Of a stretch of DNA of 43,638 bases, positions 7,611 through 18,004 are shown piece after piece. Each line of letters begins with the position of its first letter. The stretch's first letter is position 1. A program made the translations under genes and the position numbers. The notes beneath the pieces are model-generated. The model was not told the DNA's origin, searched no databases, and saw only the letters and a program-made list of their open reading frames with translations. The DNA comes from Nostoc mirabile CHAB5784 (GTDB taxonomy: Bacteria; Cyanobacteriota; Cyanobacteriia; Cyanobacteriales; Nostocaceae), in assembly GCF_020829645.1 (NCBI RefSeq), contig NZ_JAIVFS010000070.1, forward strand, positions 1-43,638, given 5' to 3'.

Positions 7611-10232
7611 ATGATTATTCTTCGTTTTATCAGTAGCTTTTTTCTAACTATTTACTACTTCTTGGGTTACTGGTTTACTGCTTTAGGTAAAACAGATAAA
7701 CAGCGTCGTCTATTGCGTAGTCAATCGGTCTATAAATATTTGCTGGTGATGGGACCTTTATACATCAAAATGGGGCAGATTCTAGCAACTCGTTCTGATT
7801 TAATTGATGACGAATTATCTACCCAACTGCGGCAATTACAAGACGATGCACCTCCTAGCAGCGAAGAGTATATTAAGCAGACACTGAAGCAGGAACTCAA
7901 AAAGCCAATTGAATCTGTGTTTGAAACCTTTTTCTGGAAACCAGTTGCTAGTGCCTCAATTGCTCAGGTTCATGAAGCAGTTCTGACTTCAGGGCAACGA
8001 GTAGCCGTTAAAATTGTCAAGAAAAATGTTCGTGAGCAACTAGCAGAGAATTTAAAGATTGTTCGTTTGTGTCTGAAATTAGCTCATGCGCTATTGCCAT
8101 CTATCCGATATCTTAATCTTCCCATTAGGTTTGAAGAACTATATACCTTGTTAGTTGTGCAAACTGACCTAAAACAAGAGGCAGAAAATCAGGAAACTGT
8201 GTATGCCAATTTTAAAGGGCATACTTATGTTTACGTCCCGATGTTGATACCGGAACTATGCACAGATAAGATGCTGGTTATGGAATTTATGGAGGGAATC
8301 CGTGGGAAAGATTCACATTTGGTTGACTTCCCAGCTTCGCAACTTGCCCGACGCTTGCAAGAAACAATTTACACCATGCTCTACATGGATGGTTTTTGTC
8401 ATGGCGACCCACATCCTGGCAACATCTTTTTCACTAAAACAGGTGAGATTATCTTACTCGACTATGGTATTACCGTTCAATTGAGTGAGGATGAAAAGTG
8501 GGGTTTATCCTCTTTTTACTATGCTTGTACTCGGAAAGAATGGAGCATTGCAGTCAACCGCTTTACACAGTACTTTGTTACCAACAAAAGTAGAGTGCTC
8601 CAAGAGTGGGAACCATATCAGCAAGAAATGACAGAAGTTTTGAAGCTACACTTTGATGAGCGTAATAATCGGTGGTCAACAATTAGCTATTTCCAAGATG
8701 TGAATAAGGTTCTGAGACGATACGAGGCTCAGTATACAACCAACTTTACTAAAGTTGAACTAGTATTCCTTTCCTGTGAAGGCTTTATCTCCCAGATTGA
8801 CCCTGAAATTGATATTTGGGCAAATGCTCGCAAGTTTACCGATCGCTTTTCACCCTATATGAACTCTGCCGTTAAAGCAAACTTTGATCGGTATTTTGCA
8901 CAAACAAGTAACGGCTCATTAGAACTGCGCGATCGCGCCAAACAATCCTTAGTTGCACCAACTCACCTTGATCGCTATTTCTTTCCTAGTACTTATCCTT
9001 TATTTATCAAGAACGCAGTTGGTAGCAAGATTGAAGATGTTGATGGTAATGTTTATATCGATCTTTCTTGTGGCTATGGTCCTCATATTCTCGGATATGC
9101 TCACCCTATTGTCACAAAGACCATCACGGAAGCTGTTCATAAGGGAGGCGTAAACGCTTTGGGGCATTTGCCTGAAGTACTTTTGGCAGAAACCCTAGTA
9201 CAAGCTTTTCCCAGTGCTAATAAGGCTATATTCTCTAACTCTGGCACTGAAGCTGTTTTGCAAGCAATACGTTTATGTAGAGCCTACCGCAAACGGGAGC
9301 GGGTCGCTAAATTTGAAGGACATTACCACGGTTTCTCTGACCAAGGTATGGTGAGTTCCTGGTTTCGCTTTAGAGGTTCTAAAGAACAGCCTGAACCAAT
9401 TGATGGTTCACTCGGTAGTCACCAAGGCATCGTTAAGGGAACCCTGGTTTTGCAATATGGTCAGGCTCTGAGCTTAGAACGTATTTATGAAGCTAGAGAT
9501 CAACTAGCGTGCGTCATTTGCGAACCAATGCCAGCGACGATGGCGGCTTACGATCAAGAATTTCTTTTGAAACTCAGGAACTTATGCACAGATTATGATA
9601 TTCCCCTAGTATTCGATGAAGTTGTTTCAGGTTTTAGGGTGACGTATGGTGGTGTACAAAATCTAGCTAATGTGGCTCCTGATCTAACTTGCTTGGGGAA
9701 AATTATCGGTGGAGGATTGCCAGGAGGCAGCGTTGTTGGTAAGGAAAAGTTGATTAACATCGCCAAAAGTTCGGAAGATCCGTTTCTTGACTACGAGACT
9801 AAGACATTTGTAGGAGGAACGATGAGCGGTAATTCGCTAACCTGTAGTGCTGGTTTAGCTGTCCTAAATTATCTGCATCAACATCCAGAAATTTACACCC
9901 AACTTGAAGAAAAAACAAATTGGCTTGCTCAAGAATTTCGGGAAATTGCTCAACATCACAATGTTCCTTTCAAAATTAAAGCTAATTACTCTATCTTCGC
10001 ATTCTCATTTAGCTACAAAAGTACAAAATTGTATCGTGAAAAGCTAGCAGGAAGTAATTTCAAGGCAAATTTGGCATTAGCTTACTATATGCGTAAACAT
10101 GGCGTGTATCTACCAGAGTTACACACATTGATGCTCAATGCTGCTCACACAGTAGAGGATTTAAAAACTGTGACTAATGCTTTTGATCAGAGCTTACGAG
10201 AAATGGTCACAGACAACTTCTTTATTTTGTAA
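7611..10232 (+). CDS. ABC1/UbiB-type kinase fused to a class III aminotransferase
   Basis: The 873-residue protein joins two families. Residues about 35-430 are an ABC1/UbiB (AarF) atypical kinase: KMGQ 53-56, the Ala-rich SASIAQVH 114-121, Lys134, MEFMEG near 224, HGDPHPGN 264-271 and DYG 284-286. Residues about 450-873 are a PLP class III aminotransferase of the glutamate-1-semialdehyde type: SNSGTEA near 542, HYHG near 571, FDE 668-670 and the Schiff-base Lys697 in CLGKIIGG. PKS-associated members of the latter family aminate beta-keto acyl-ACP. ABC1 proteins handle prenyl-quinone lipids through ATPase activity. A hydrophobic N-terminus (residues 1-25) may contact the membrane. The start at 7611 has AGGAG 8 bases upstream; earlier in-frame TTG/ATG at 7566/7569 lack one. 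All key residues of both halves appear intact. Confidence 0.88.
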   Translation: MIILRFISSFFLTIYYFLGYWFTALGKTDKQRRLLRSQSVYKYLLVMGPLYIKMGQILATRSDLIDDELSTQLRQLQDDAPPSSEEYIKQTLKQELKKPIESVFETFFWKPVASASIAQVHEAVLTSGQRVAVKIVKKNVREQLAENLKIVRLCLKLAHALLPSIRYLNLPIRFEELYTLLVVQTDLKQEAENQETVYANFKGHTYVYVPMLIPELCTDKMLVMEFMEGIRGKDSHLVDFPASQLARRLQETIYTMLYMDGFCHGDPHPGNIFFTKTGEIILLDYGITVQLSEDEKWGLSSFYYACTRKEWSIAVNRFTQYFVTNKSRVLQEWEPYQQEMTEVLKLHFDERNNRWSTISYFQDVNKVLRRYEAQYTTNFTKVELVFLSCEGFISQIDPEIDIWANARKFTDRFSPYMNSAVKANFDRYFAQTSNGSLELRDRAKQSLVAPTHLDRYFFPSTYPLFIKNAVGSKIEDVDGNVYIDLSCGYGPHILGYAHPIVTKTITEAVHKGGVNALGHLPEVLLAETLVQAFPSANKAIFSNSGTEAVLQAIRLCRAYRKRERVAKFEGHYHGFSDQGMVSSWFRFRGSKEQPEPIDGSLGSHQGIVKGTLVLQYGQALSLERIYEARDQLACVICEPMPATMAAYDQEFLLKLRNLCTDYDIPLVFDEVVSGFRVTYGGVQNLANVAPDLTCLGKIIGGGLPGGSVVGKEKLINIAKSSEDPFLDYETKTFVGGTMSGNSLTCSAGLAVLNYLHQHPEIYTQLEEKTNWLAQEFREIAQHHNVPFKIKANYSIFAFSFSYKSTKLYREKLAGSNFKANLALAYYMRKHGVYLPELHTLMLNAAHTVEDLKTVTNAFDQSLREMVTDNFFIL

Positions 10233-10404
10233 AGACTTGGCTGTAATAGTCTATCAAGATAACTTTGAGTGATTTGTAACAAGAGAATAAGGTTTTATTT
10301 TCCTTCTGCTCCCCAAGTTTCTCTATACCAATTATTTCTGGATTAACGCACCAGTACAAAGACCTCATCTCAGTTCAAAATGATAGTCTCAATTTCCTAA
10401 AGTT

Positions 10405-12729
10405 ATGAAATACTCCAACTTGGTCAACTTATTACGTCAAAGGGCACAACAACAACCCGACAGAATCGCTTTTACCTTCTTATCAGACGAAGCTGCACCA
10501 ATTCAATTAACCTATCACCAGTTAGACTGCCGGGCCCGTGCGATCGCTGCCTATTTGCAATTAACTAAAGCAGTTGGTGAGCGAGCTTTGCTTTTATACC
10601 CAGCAAGTTTAGAGTTTATCACCGCCTTTTACGGATGCTTGTATGCTGGTGTGATTGCTATTCCTGCGTATGCACCACGGAACAACAAACTATCTATGGA
10701 GCGTATTCAAGCAATAATAGCAGATGCACAATCTCAAATTGTTCTTACTACCAGCCAGGCTTTATCTAGAACCCAGCAGCAACTTATAAACATTCCTAAC
10801 TCGAAAGAGTTACAGTGGTTAGCTACAGACACCCTCTCAGAAGATTTAGCAGAAGTCTGGAAGCAGCCAGTAGTTTGTGAGGATACACTAGCTTATCTGC
10901 AATATACTTCTGGTTCGACTGCTACTCCTAAAGGAGTAATGATTAGTCATGGCAACGTCATTTCCAACTCAGCAGATATGGCTTTGAGTTGGGAAACTAC
11001 ATCAGACAGCGTGCTAGTTTCATGGCTGCCTCATTACCACGATTTTGGGTTAGTGTACGGAATTATTCAACCCGTGTACCGAGGCTTTCCCTGTTTTCTG
11101 ATGCTTCCTACCTCATTTATTCAAAAGCCAATTCGCTGGTTGCAAGCAATTTCCCATTACCGAGGAACTCATAGTGGAGCTCCCAATTTTGCCTATGAGC
11201 TTTGCGTTCAGAAAATTTCACCAGAGCAGCGTGATACCCTTGATTTAAGTAGTTGGTCCATTGCTGTTAATGGTGCAGAACCGATCCACTTTGAGACACT
11301 AAGGCGGTTTGCCAAGACATTTGCTCCTTGTGGTTTTCGCTGGGATAGTTTGTGTCCAGGCTATGGACTTGCTGAGGCAACCTTAAAAGTGTCTGCTTCT
11401 CGCAAAGGAGAAATACCATCGTTTTACTCAGTTCAAACTGCTGCGCTAGAAAAGTACCATATCGTTGAAGAACTAACTGACTCGACTACTAAAGCTCGCA
11501 AGCTTGTCAAATGTGGTAGCGTGCAGTTAGATACCAAGGTTGTTATTGTTGATCCAACATCTCTTACTCAGTGTCCCCCAGATTGGGTTGGGGAAATTTG
11601 GGTATCAGGCTCTAGTGTTGCTCAAGGATATTGGAACCGTCCTGAAGAGACAGAAAAGACGTTCCGTGCTTACTTAGCAGACACAAAAGAAGGCCCATTC
11701 TTACGTACAGGAGACTTAGGATTTATCAAAGATGGTGAGTTGTTTGTCACTGGGCGGATCAAGGATGTGATTATCATTCGGGGACGCAATTGCTATCCGC
11801 AAGATATTGAAAGAACAGCAGAGAAAAGTCATCCAGCATTGCACTCAGGTGCTGGAGCAGCGTTTACCATTGATACTGGAGTAACATCTCAGTTGATTGT
11901 TGTTCAAGAAGTAGAACGCACTCATCTGCGGAAACTGAATGTAGAAGAAGTTACTAGAGCAATCCGTCGAGATATTTCAGCAGCACACGATCTGTCTGTT
12001 GATGCAGTGTTTTTACTCAAAATGGCAAGTATTTCTAAGACATCTAGCGGTAAAATCCAACGCAGCGCTTGCCGAGCTAATCTTTTAGCTGGAACACTAG
12101 ATATAGTTGGAGGATGGAGTACTGATCCTAAATTGCAAATATGGATACCGCAAGAACAGAAAAAATCGCTTTTGCCCGAATACTTGCCATCTCAGCCTGA
12201 TGAACAAAGAGTATCTTCTAACGAAACCCAAAAAAACGTTCACTCTATATCAGTTAGAGAACAACATAATAACAAAAGCCAATCCAACGGTTCTTCTAAG
12301 GTTATTATCAGTAATTTGATAGTTGCCGCAACGTCTGAACAAATTCAAAATTGGGTTAAAGATTGGATTGTTAAGCGCTTGAAAATTTCTCCAGAGAGTA
12401 TTGATGTTTATCAACCTTTCACTGAATATGGTTTAGATTCCATGATGTCTGTGGAGTTAGTTCAAAATTTGCAAGATTGGTTAGGTAGCTCGTTGGAACT
12501 AGAAGCAACTTCAGTTTGGAACTTCCCCAACATTAACTCCTTAGTGAGTCATATCAGCCAAAAATTAGGAACTATAAAGTCATTATTTAAGGAAAATTTG
12601 AGTTCATCAGATAGTTTTACTCAGCCAAAAGTCTTATCAAGTTTGAACAGTTCTGTTAATTCTCAAATTTACGCTGACATTGAGAAAGAAATTGCCGCAT
12701 TAGAAGAAATGTTGCTGAGAAGGAAATAA
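10405..12729 (+). CDS. Fatty acyl-AMP ligase with C-terminal acyl carrier protein (FAAL-ACP)
   Basis: The 774-residue protein begins with an adenylation domain of the FAAL class (about 1-590): YTSGSTATPKGV near 170, YGLAEATLK near 320, and TGDLGF and GRNCYPQDIE further on. The last is usual in FAALs that load carrier proteins rather than CoA. A Ser/Asn-rich linker (about 600-640) leads to an ACP with the phosphopantetheine site Ser679 (EYGLDSMMSVEL). It activates a fatty acid as acyl-AMP and loads it on its own ACP for the PKS, whose ATG follows after one base. The Shine-Dalgarno is weak (CTAAAG). It is very likely the starter-unit loading module. Confidence 0.93.
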   Translation: MKYSNLVNLLRQRAQQQPDRIAFTFLSDEAAPIQLTYHQLDCRARAIAAYLQLTKAVGERALLLYPASLEFITAFYGCLYAGVIAIPAYAPRNNKLSMERIQAIIADAQSQIVLTTSQALSRTQQQLINIPNSKELQWLATDTLSEDLAEVWKQPVVCEDTLAYLQYTSGSTATPKGVMISHGNVISNSADMALSWETTSDSVLVSWLPHYHDFGLVYGIIQPVYRGFPCFLMLPTSFIQKPIRWLQAISHYRGTHSGAPNFAYELCVQKISPEQRDTLDLSSWSIAVNGAEPIHFETLRRFAKTFAPCGFRWDSLCPGYGLAEATLKVSASRKGEIPSFYSVQTAALEKYHIVEELTDSTTKARKLVKCGSVQLDTKVVIVDPTSLTQCPPDWVGEIWVSGSSVAQGYWNRPEETEKTFRAYLADTKEGPFLRTGDLGFIKDGELFVTGRIKDVIIIRGRNCYPQDIERTAEKSHPALHSGAGAAFTIDTGVTSQLIVVQEVERTHLRKLNVEEVTRAIRRDISAAHDLSVDAVFLLKMASISKTSSGKIQRSACRANLLAGTLDIVGGWSTDPKLQIWIPQEQKKSLLPEYLPSQPDEQRVSSNETQKNVHSISVREQHNNKSQSNGSSKVIISNLIVAATSEQIQNWVKDWIVKRLKISPESIDVYQPFTEYGLDSMMSVELVQNLQDWLGSSLELEATSVWNFPNINSLVSHISQKLGTIKSLFKENLSSSDSFTQPKVLSSLNSSVNSQIYADIEKEIAALEEMLLRRK

Positions 12730-12730
12730 A

Positions 12731-15700
12731 ATGAGCCAAATCGCTGAAAACAACAATGGTGAACTATCTCTATCACGGCTACTTCTTGCCCTCAAGCAGG
12801 CTAGAACAAGTCTTGAAATTGTTGAGAATCAAAACAAAGAACCAATTGCTGTCGTTGGGGTAGGATGTCGTTTTCCTGGAGGTGTCAAGAACCCCGAAGA
12901 TTTCTGGCATTTACTGTGTCACGGTGTGAACACTATCACAGAAGTTCCTGCTGATCGTTGGCATATAGATGCTTTTTACCACCAAGATCCCAACATACCT
13001 GGCAAAATGTATACCCGTTATGGTGGATTTCTCAACGAGGTAGACAAATTTGACCCACAATTCTTTGGCATTTCGCCACGTGAAGCAGTCAGTATAGATC
13101 CACAGCAACGAGTACTGCTGGAGGTTAGTTGGGAAGCATTAGAAAATGCTGGTCAAGCACCTGACGGAATCAGGGGAAGCAAGACAGGTGTATTTTTTGG
13201 TATCAGTTCTGATGACTACTCACGGTTGAGCGTCAATTCTGGTGACCTGACTCAAATTGATGCTTACAGTAGCTTAGGAAATGCCCGTAGTATTAGTGTG
13301 GGGCGCTTGTCATATTTATTGGGACTGCACGGGCCGAGTATACAAGTAGATACGGCTTGCTCTTCTTCACTGCTAGCAATTCACTTGGCTTGCCAGAGTC
13401 TACGTAATCAAGAGTGTAGTATGGCGTTAGCAGGTGGTGTAAATCTCATGCTCACACCAGAGATGACAATTAGCTTGTGCAAGCTCAATGCCTTATCTAC
13501 TGGCGATCGCTGTAAGACATTTGATGCTACTGCTGATGGTTATGTGCGAGGGGAAGGGTGTGGAATAATTGTACTCAAACGTTTATCTGATGCGATCGCT
13601 AATAACGATACAATTCTCAGTGTTATTCGCAGTTCAGCGACCAACCATGATGGTAATAGCAATGGACTGACAGCTCCTAATGGTTCAGCTCAAGAAGCTC
13701 TAATTCGGCAGGCATTAGAAAATGCCAATGTCCAACCATCACAAGTTCAGTACGTCGAGGCTCATGGGACAGGAACGCCTTTAGGCGATCCAATTGAAGT
13801 GCTAGCTTTAGCAAAGATTTTCAGCCAGGGACGAGCACCTTCTGAGCCTCTTTTTATCGGTTCAGTGAAGACTAACATTGGCCATCTGGAAGCTGCTGCT
13901 GGAGTTGCGGGTCTAATCAAAGTGGTGTTGGCTCTCCAAAATCGACAACTGCCACCCCATCTCCATTTACAGACTCCCAACCCGTATATTCCTTGGGATA
14001 AATTGTCAATTTCTGTACCTACTCAATTAACCCACTGGCCAACTCCATTAGCTAGTATTGCGGATGAGCAAGCAGGAAAGCGGCTGGCAGGTGTCAGTGC
14101 ATTTGGGTTGAGTGGTACTAATGTGCATATTCTTTTGGAGGAAGCTCCAGAGGCAGTACAAGCCCAGGAAAATCTAACGGTTGAGCGTCCATTACATCTG
14201 CTTACTTTATCAGCTAAAAGCGATCTTGCACTACAACAACTAGTGGGCGAATATGAACAGTTGATCGCTAACCCCAGTTCAATCTCCATCGCTGATCTTA
14301 GCTTCGCTGCTAACACAGGACGGGCCCACTTCCAGCATCGCCTGGCGATCGTTGCTCAGACTACTGATCAGTTATCCGAGCAATTGCAAGCTTTTCAGTC
14401 TGGTCGGAAAGACGCCGGATTACTCAGTGGTCAAACTTCACAGGAAACTCCAAAAGTTGCATTCCTATTTACAGGACAAGGGTCACAGTATGTTGGCATG
14501 GGACGACAACTTTACGAAACCCAAGCGACTTTTCGCCAAGAGATAAACCGTTGTCAGGAAATTTTACTTCCTTACATGGACAAGCCCTTACTTGAAATCC
14601 TTTACCCAAAGACAGAAGAATCTTCTCTTTTAAATGAAACTGTTTATACTCAACCCGCTCTATTTGCATTAGAGTATGCTTTGGCTAAACTGTGGCAGTC
14701 TTGGGGGATAAAACCAGTAGCTGTGATGGGTCATAGTGTAGGGGAGTACGTTGCTGCTTGTCTTGCAGGAGTATTTAGTTTAGAAGATGGTCTAAAACTA
14801 ATTGCTAAACGGGGAGAGTTATTGCAATCTCTACCTACAGATGGCGAGATGGTCGTAGTCTTCTCTAGTGCATCGCAAGTAACTACTGCCATTCAACCTT
14901 ATGCTCAGGAAGTTAGTATAGCAGCCCTAAATGGCCCAGAGAATATTGTCATTTCTGGTAGGCGTAAAGCCCTAAGTCAGATCATCTCCTCTTTAACAGC
15001 ACAAGGAATTAAGACAGTCCGTTTGTCTGTATCCCATGCATTCCATTCACCCTTGGTTGAACCACTACAAGCTAAGTTTGAAACCGTCGCGGCGGAAGTT
15101 ACCTATTCGACCCCTAAACTTTGCCTCATTTCCAATGTTTCTGGCGAAATAGCAACGACAGAGATTGCAACCCCTGAGTATTGGTGGGAACATATGCGAC
15201 AGCCAGTCAAGTTTGCTGCTGGTATGGAGACACTTCATAATTTGGGGTATAAAATATTGCTTGAAATCGGCCCAAAGTCATCCTTATTAAATATGGGTCG
15301 TCGCTGTTTACCAACAGAAGAAAAACTATGGTTGCCTAGCTTGGCTCCTGAACAGCCGGACTGGCAACAGATGCTTGTGAGCTTAAGTTCATTGTATGTG
15401 CAAGGGGTAGCAGTGAACTGGTTCGGCTTTGACAAAGGCTATCCACGCCGCAGAATGCAAATACCTACTTATCCCTGGCAGCGATCGCGCTACTGGCTAG
15501 ATAAGCGAAAGGCAAATTCATCAGTGCTACCAGCAGACGCCCTACAGCTTTGGCTAACAGCTAAGTCAGCTGGATTTGAGCAATCCCAGCAAGCTCCTTT
15601 AGATTTGGCTATTCATACCTATCCAGCAAAACATCGGTTCCTCGAAAGCTTAACTAATGCATATATTATCGAAACCCTATCTAAGTTTGGCGTTTACACC

Positions 15701-18004
15701 CAAGCTGATGAGCGTTACTCTGTAAATAGTTTACTAACCCAACTCAACATTTCACCAAATTACCGTCAACTGTTACTGCATTGGCTCAAGCGACTAACAC
15801 AGCTTGGTCTACTCCAACAGGAGCAGGAAGAAACCTTTGTCAGTAAGTGCTCGTTGCCCGATTGCGAAATAGATGTCCTGCTGCAAGAAATGAGCGAAGT
15901 CTTTGCAGATGTGCCATTACTGCTGAATTACTTCCAAAACTGTGGCAGCCAGTTAACAAAAATTCTCACAGGGCAAAAGACGGCCCTTGAGACACTATTT
16001 CCTGGTGGGTCTTTAGATACTGCTGAATACCTTTACCAAAAATGGGCGGTAGCTCGTTACTTTAATGGGATTGCCAGCCGCATTCTCGAATCGATTGTGC
16101 GTGTACTGCCCCCAGACAAGCCATTGCGAATCCTAGAAATTGGGGCTGGAACTGGAGGAACAACTGTATCCTTGCTGCCGCTCCTTCCACCGGAACGAAC
16201 CCGCTATTACTTCACTGACCTATCAGACTTCTTCTTTGTTCGTGCTAGGGAGAAATTTAAGGCTTATCCGTTCGTTCACTATGGAGTACTCAATATTGAA
16301 GAGTCCCCTGAAGCAGCTTATTCCCTTCATAGCTTTGATGTTGTAGTAGCAACCAATGTGCTGCATGCCACACACAATTTAGACGAAACCTTAGAGCACG
16401 TTTACTCTCTTCTCGCTCCTGGGGGAATACTACTACTTAACGAAGTTACAAATCATGTCCCTTGGTTTGACATTTCCACGAGACTGATAGAAGGTTGGCA
16501 GAGATTTGATGATTCTTGGCGGCAGGATAATCCACTTCTATCTAGAGAGCGTTGGCAAGAAGCTCTACAAAAGCACGGATTTGAACACACGGCAGCCTTC
16601 CCAGAAGCAGGAGCAGCTACAGAGGAATTAGGACAACATATCATCATTGCTCAAACTTCAGGAAATTTAGTTGACTCAGGCATTGATATATCTACTACCA
16701 TCCAGGAATCTAATTTAACAACAGTTTCCACCCCTGAAAGTCCTACTTTACCTGTTACTCTGCAACCCACTTTAAGCCGTGCTTCTCTAATTGCAGCAGA
16801 TTCCCAACTTCGCCAACAGCAAGTCAGCGCTTATCTATGCCAACAAATTGGTAGGGCACTAGGTATACCATCAGCGGAGTTAGCACAGGAGCAATTACTG
16901 AATGAAATAGGATTTGACTCTTTAGTGGCGGTGGAGCTGAGATACCGTGTTGAGGCTGATCTTGCTGTGTCCTTGCCAACATCCGGCTTTCTCCAAAATT
17001 TTTCTATCACTACACTCAGCAAGTATGTGTTGGAGCAACTGACTAGTAATCTAAGCATTCCATCTGGTAGTGCAACTGCCAACTCACTATCTCCATCCTG
17101 GAAGCACAGTTTGATTCACATCCAGACTGCTGGCTCTAAGCCCCCTTTAGTTTGTATTCATCCAGGTGGTTTAGATGTTTCTTGTTATCACAATCTAGCT
17201 CGTCATCTTGATCATGAGCAGCCGCTTTACGCCTTGCAACCTTTAGAGCTTGATCATTATTACCATAATAATGGTCACCAAACTCCCGTACCTGCTTATT
17301 CAATCGAGGAAATGGCTGCTCGATGCCTTGAGGTGATAAAGAAACTTCAGCCTGAAGGGCCTTATTATTTAGGGGGTTGGTCTTTAGGTGGTTGTGTTGC
17401 TTTCGAGATTGCTCAACAGATACGTCAGCAAGGACATCAGGTTGCCCTACTCGCTCTGCTTGATGTATCAAATTCTCCCCCTAACAATGAGAATTCTATA
17501 CTATTACCTTGGTTTGCCAGCTATCTTGGTGCTCGACGCAATACAGAATTCTCATTCAATTATGAGACTTCGCACAATCTCAACCTTGACCAGCAATTAA
17601 ACAATCTTCTTCACCAAGCAATTAAAGCTGATGTTCTCGCTTCAGAAACTCAGTTGGCAGACATACATCATCTTTTCTCTGCTTATAAAACAGGGGTTCA
17701 AACTTCGCTACAACAGGTTCAGCAGTACGATCTTCAGACTTACCCTGATTGTGTCACTTTGTTCCAAGCAAGTAAAACCTTAAACCAATTTAACGTTATG
17801 AATGATCAACCTCAGCAGCTTTGGAACAGATTGAATCAGGTATCGATTCACAATCTGAAAACCTACGTGGTTCCTGGTGATCACTACACGATGTGGCTTG
17901 AACCTTACGTTCAAACCCTAGCCCAATCATTGCAAAATAGCCTGAAGCAAGCTGAACAGTTTGCAAAAAAAACAAACAATCTCAGTTTTAGTGTAGTGTC
18001 ATGA
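12731..18004 (+). CDS. Type I polyketide synthase, KS-AT-cMT-ACP-TE
   Basis: The 1757-residue module has these domains in order. KS (about 38-465) has Cys210 (TACSS), His345 (EAHGTG) and His385 (NIGH). AT (about 575-880) has Ser669 in GHSVGE and an HAFHS motif typical of malonyl-CoA specificity. A C-methyltransferase (about 950-1350) has the SAM motif EIGAGTGG at 1136-1143. The ACP has Ser1397 (GFDSL), and the thioesterase has the triad Ser1551 (GWSLGG), Asp1578 and His1718. No KR, DH or ER is present, so one extension with methylation would leave an alpha-methyl beta-keto thioester. That is a natural substrate for the aminotransferase two genes upstream. The TE would release the chain as acid, lactone or amide. 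Its stop overlaps the next gene's start by four bases. Confidence 0.95.
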   Translation: MSQIAENNNGELSLSRLLLALKQARTSLEIVENQNKEPIAVVGVGCRFPGGVKNPEDFWHLLCHGVNTITEVPADRWHIDAFYHQDPNIPGKMYTRYGGFLNEVDKFDPQFFGISPREAVSIDPQQRVLLEVSWEALENAGQAPDGIRGSKTGVFFGISSDDYSRLSVNSGDLTQIDAYSSLGNARSISVGRLSYLLGLHGPSIQVDTACSSSLLAIHLACQSLRNQECSMALAGGVNLMLTPEMTISLCKLNALSTGDRCKTFDATADGYVRGEGCGIIVLKRLSDAIANNDTILSVIRSSATNHDGNSNGLTAPNGSAQEALIRQALENANVQPSQVQYVEAHGTGTPLGDPIEVLALAKIFSQGRAPSEPLFIGSVKTNIGHLEAAAGVAGLIKVVLALQNRQLPPHLHLQTPNPYIPWDKLSISVPTQLTHWPTPLASIADEQAGKRLAGVSAFGLSGTNVHILLEEAPEAVQAQENLTVERPLHLLTLSAKSDLALQQLVGEYEQLIANPSSISIADLSFAANTGRAHFQHRLAIVAQTTDQLSEQLQAFQSGRKDAGLLSGQTSQETPKVAFLFTGQGSQYVGMGRQLYETQATFRQEINRCQEILLPYMDKPLLEILYPKTEESSLLNETVYTQPALFALEYALAKLWQSWGIKPVAVMGHSVGEYVAACLAGVFSLEDGLKLIAKRGELLQSLPTDGEMVVVFSSASQVTTAIQPYAQEVSIAALNGPENIVISGRRKALSQIISSLTAQGIKTVRLSVSHAFHSPLVEPLQAKFETVAAEVTYSTPKLCLISNVSGEIATTEIATPEYWWEHMRQPVKFAAGMETLHNLGYKILLEIGPKSSLLNMGRRCLPTEEKLWLPSLAPEQPDWQQMLVSLSSLYVQGVAVNWFGFDKGYPRRRMQIPTYPWQRSRYWLDKRKANSSVLPADALQLWLTAKSAGFEQSQQAPLDLAIHTYPAKHRFLESLTNAYIIETLSKFGVYTQADERYSVNSLLTQLNISPNYRQLLLHWLKRLTQLGLLQQEQEETFVSKCSLPDCEIDVLLQEMSEVFADVPLLLNYFQNCGSQLTKILTGQKTALETLFPGGSLDTAEYLYQKWAVARYFNGIASRILESIVRVLPPDKPLRILEIGAGTGGTTVSLLPLLPPERTRYYFTDLSDFFFVRAREKFKAYPFVHYGVLNIEESPEAAYSLHSFDVVVATNVLHATHNLDETLEHVYSLLAPGGILLLNEVTNHVPWFDISTRLIEGWQRFDDSWRQDNPLLSRERWQEALQKHGFEHTAAFPEAGAATEELGQHIIIAQTSGNLVDSGIDISTTIQESNLTTVSTPESPTLPVTLQPTLSRASLIAADSQLRQQQVSAYLCQQIGRALGIPSAELAQEQLLNEIGFDSLVAVELRYRVEADLAVSLPTSGFLQNFSITTLSKYVLEQLTSNLSIPSGSATANSLSPSWKHSLIHIQTAGSKPPLVCIHPGGLDVSCYHNLARHLDHEQPLYALQPLELDHYYHNNGHQTPVPAYSIEEMAARCLEVIKKLQPEGPYYLGGWSLGGCVAFEIAQQIRQQGHQVALLALLDVSNSPPNNENSILLPWFASYLGARRNTEFSFNYETSHNLNLDQQLNNLLHQAIKADVLASETQLADIHHLFSAYKTGVQTSLQQVQQYDLQTYPDCVTLFQASKTLNQFNVMNDQPQQLWNRLNQVSIHNLKTYVVPGDHYTMWLEPYVQTLAQSLQNSLKQAEQFAKKTNNLSFSVVS

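Noticed and set aside
17136..17471. Open frame of 111 codons on the minus strand inside the PKS
   Set aside because: It lies wholly antisense to the thioesterase domain, has no ribosome site or family resemblance, and the sense frame carries the catalytic residues.
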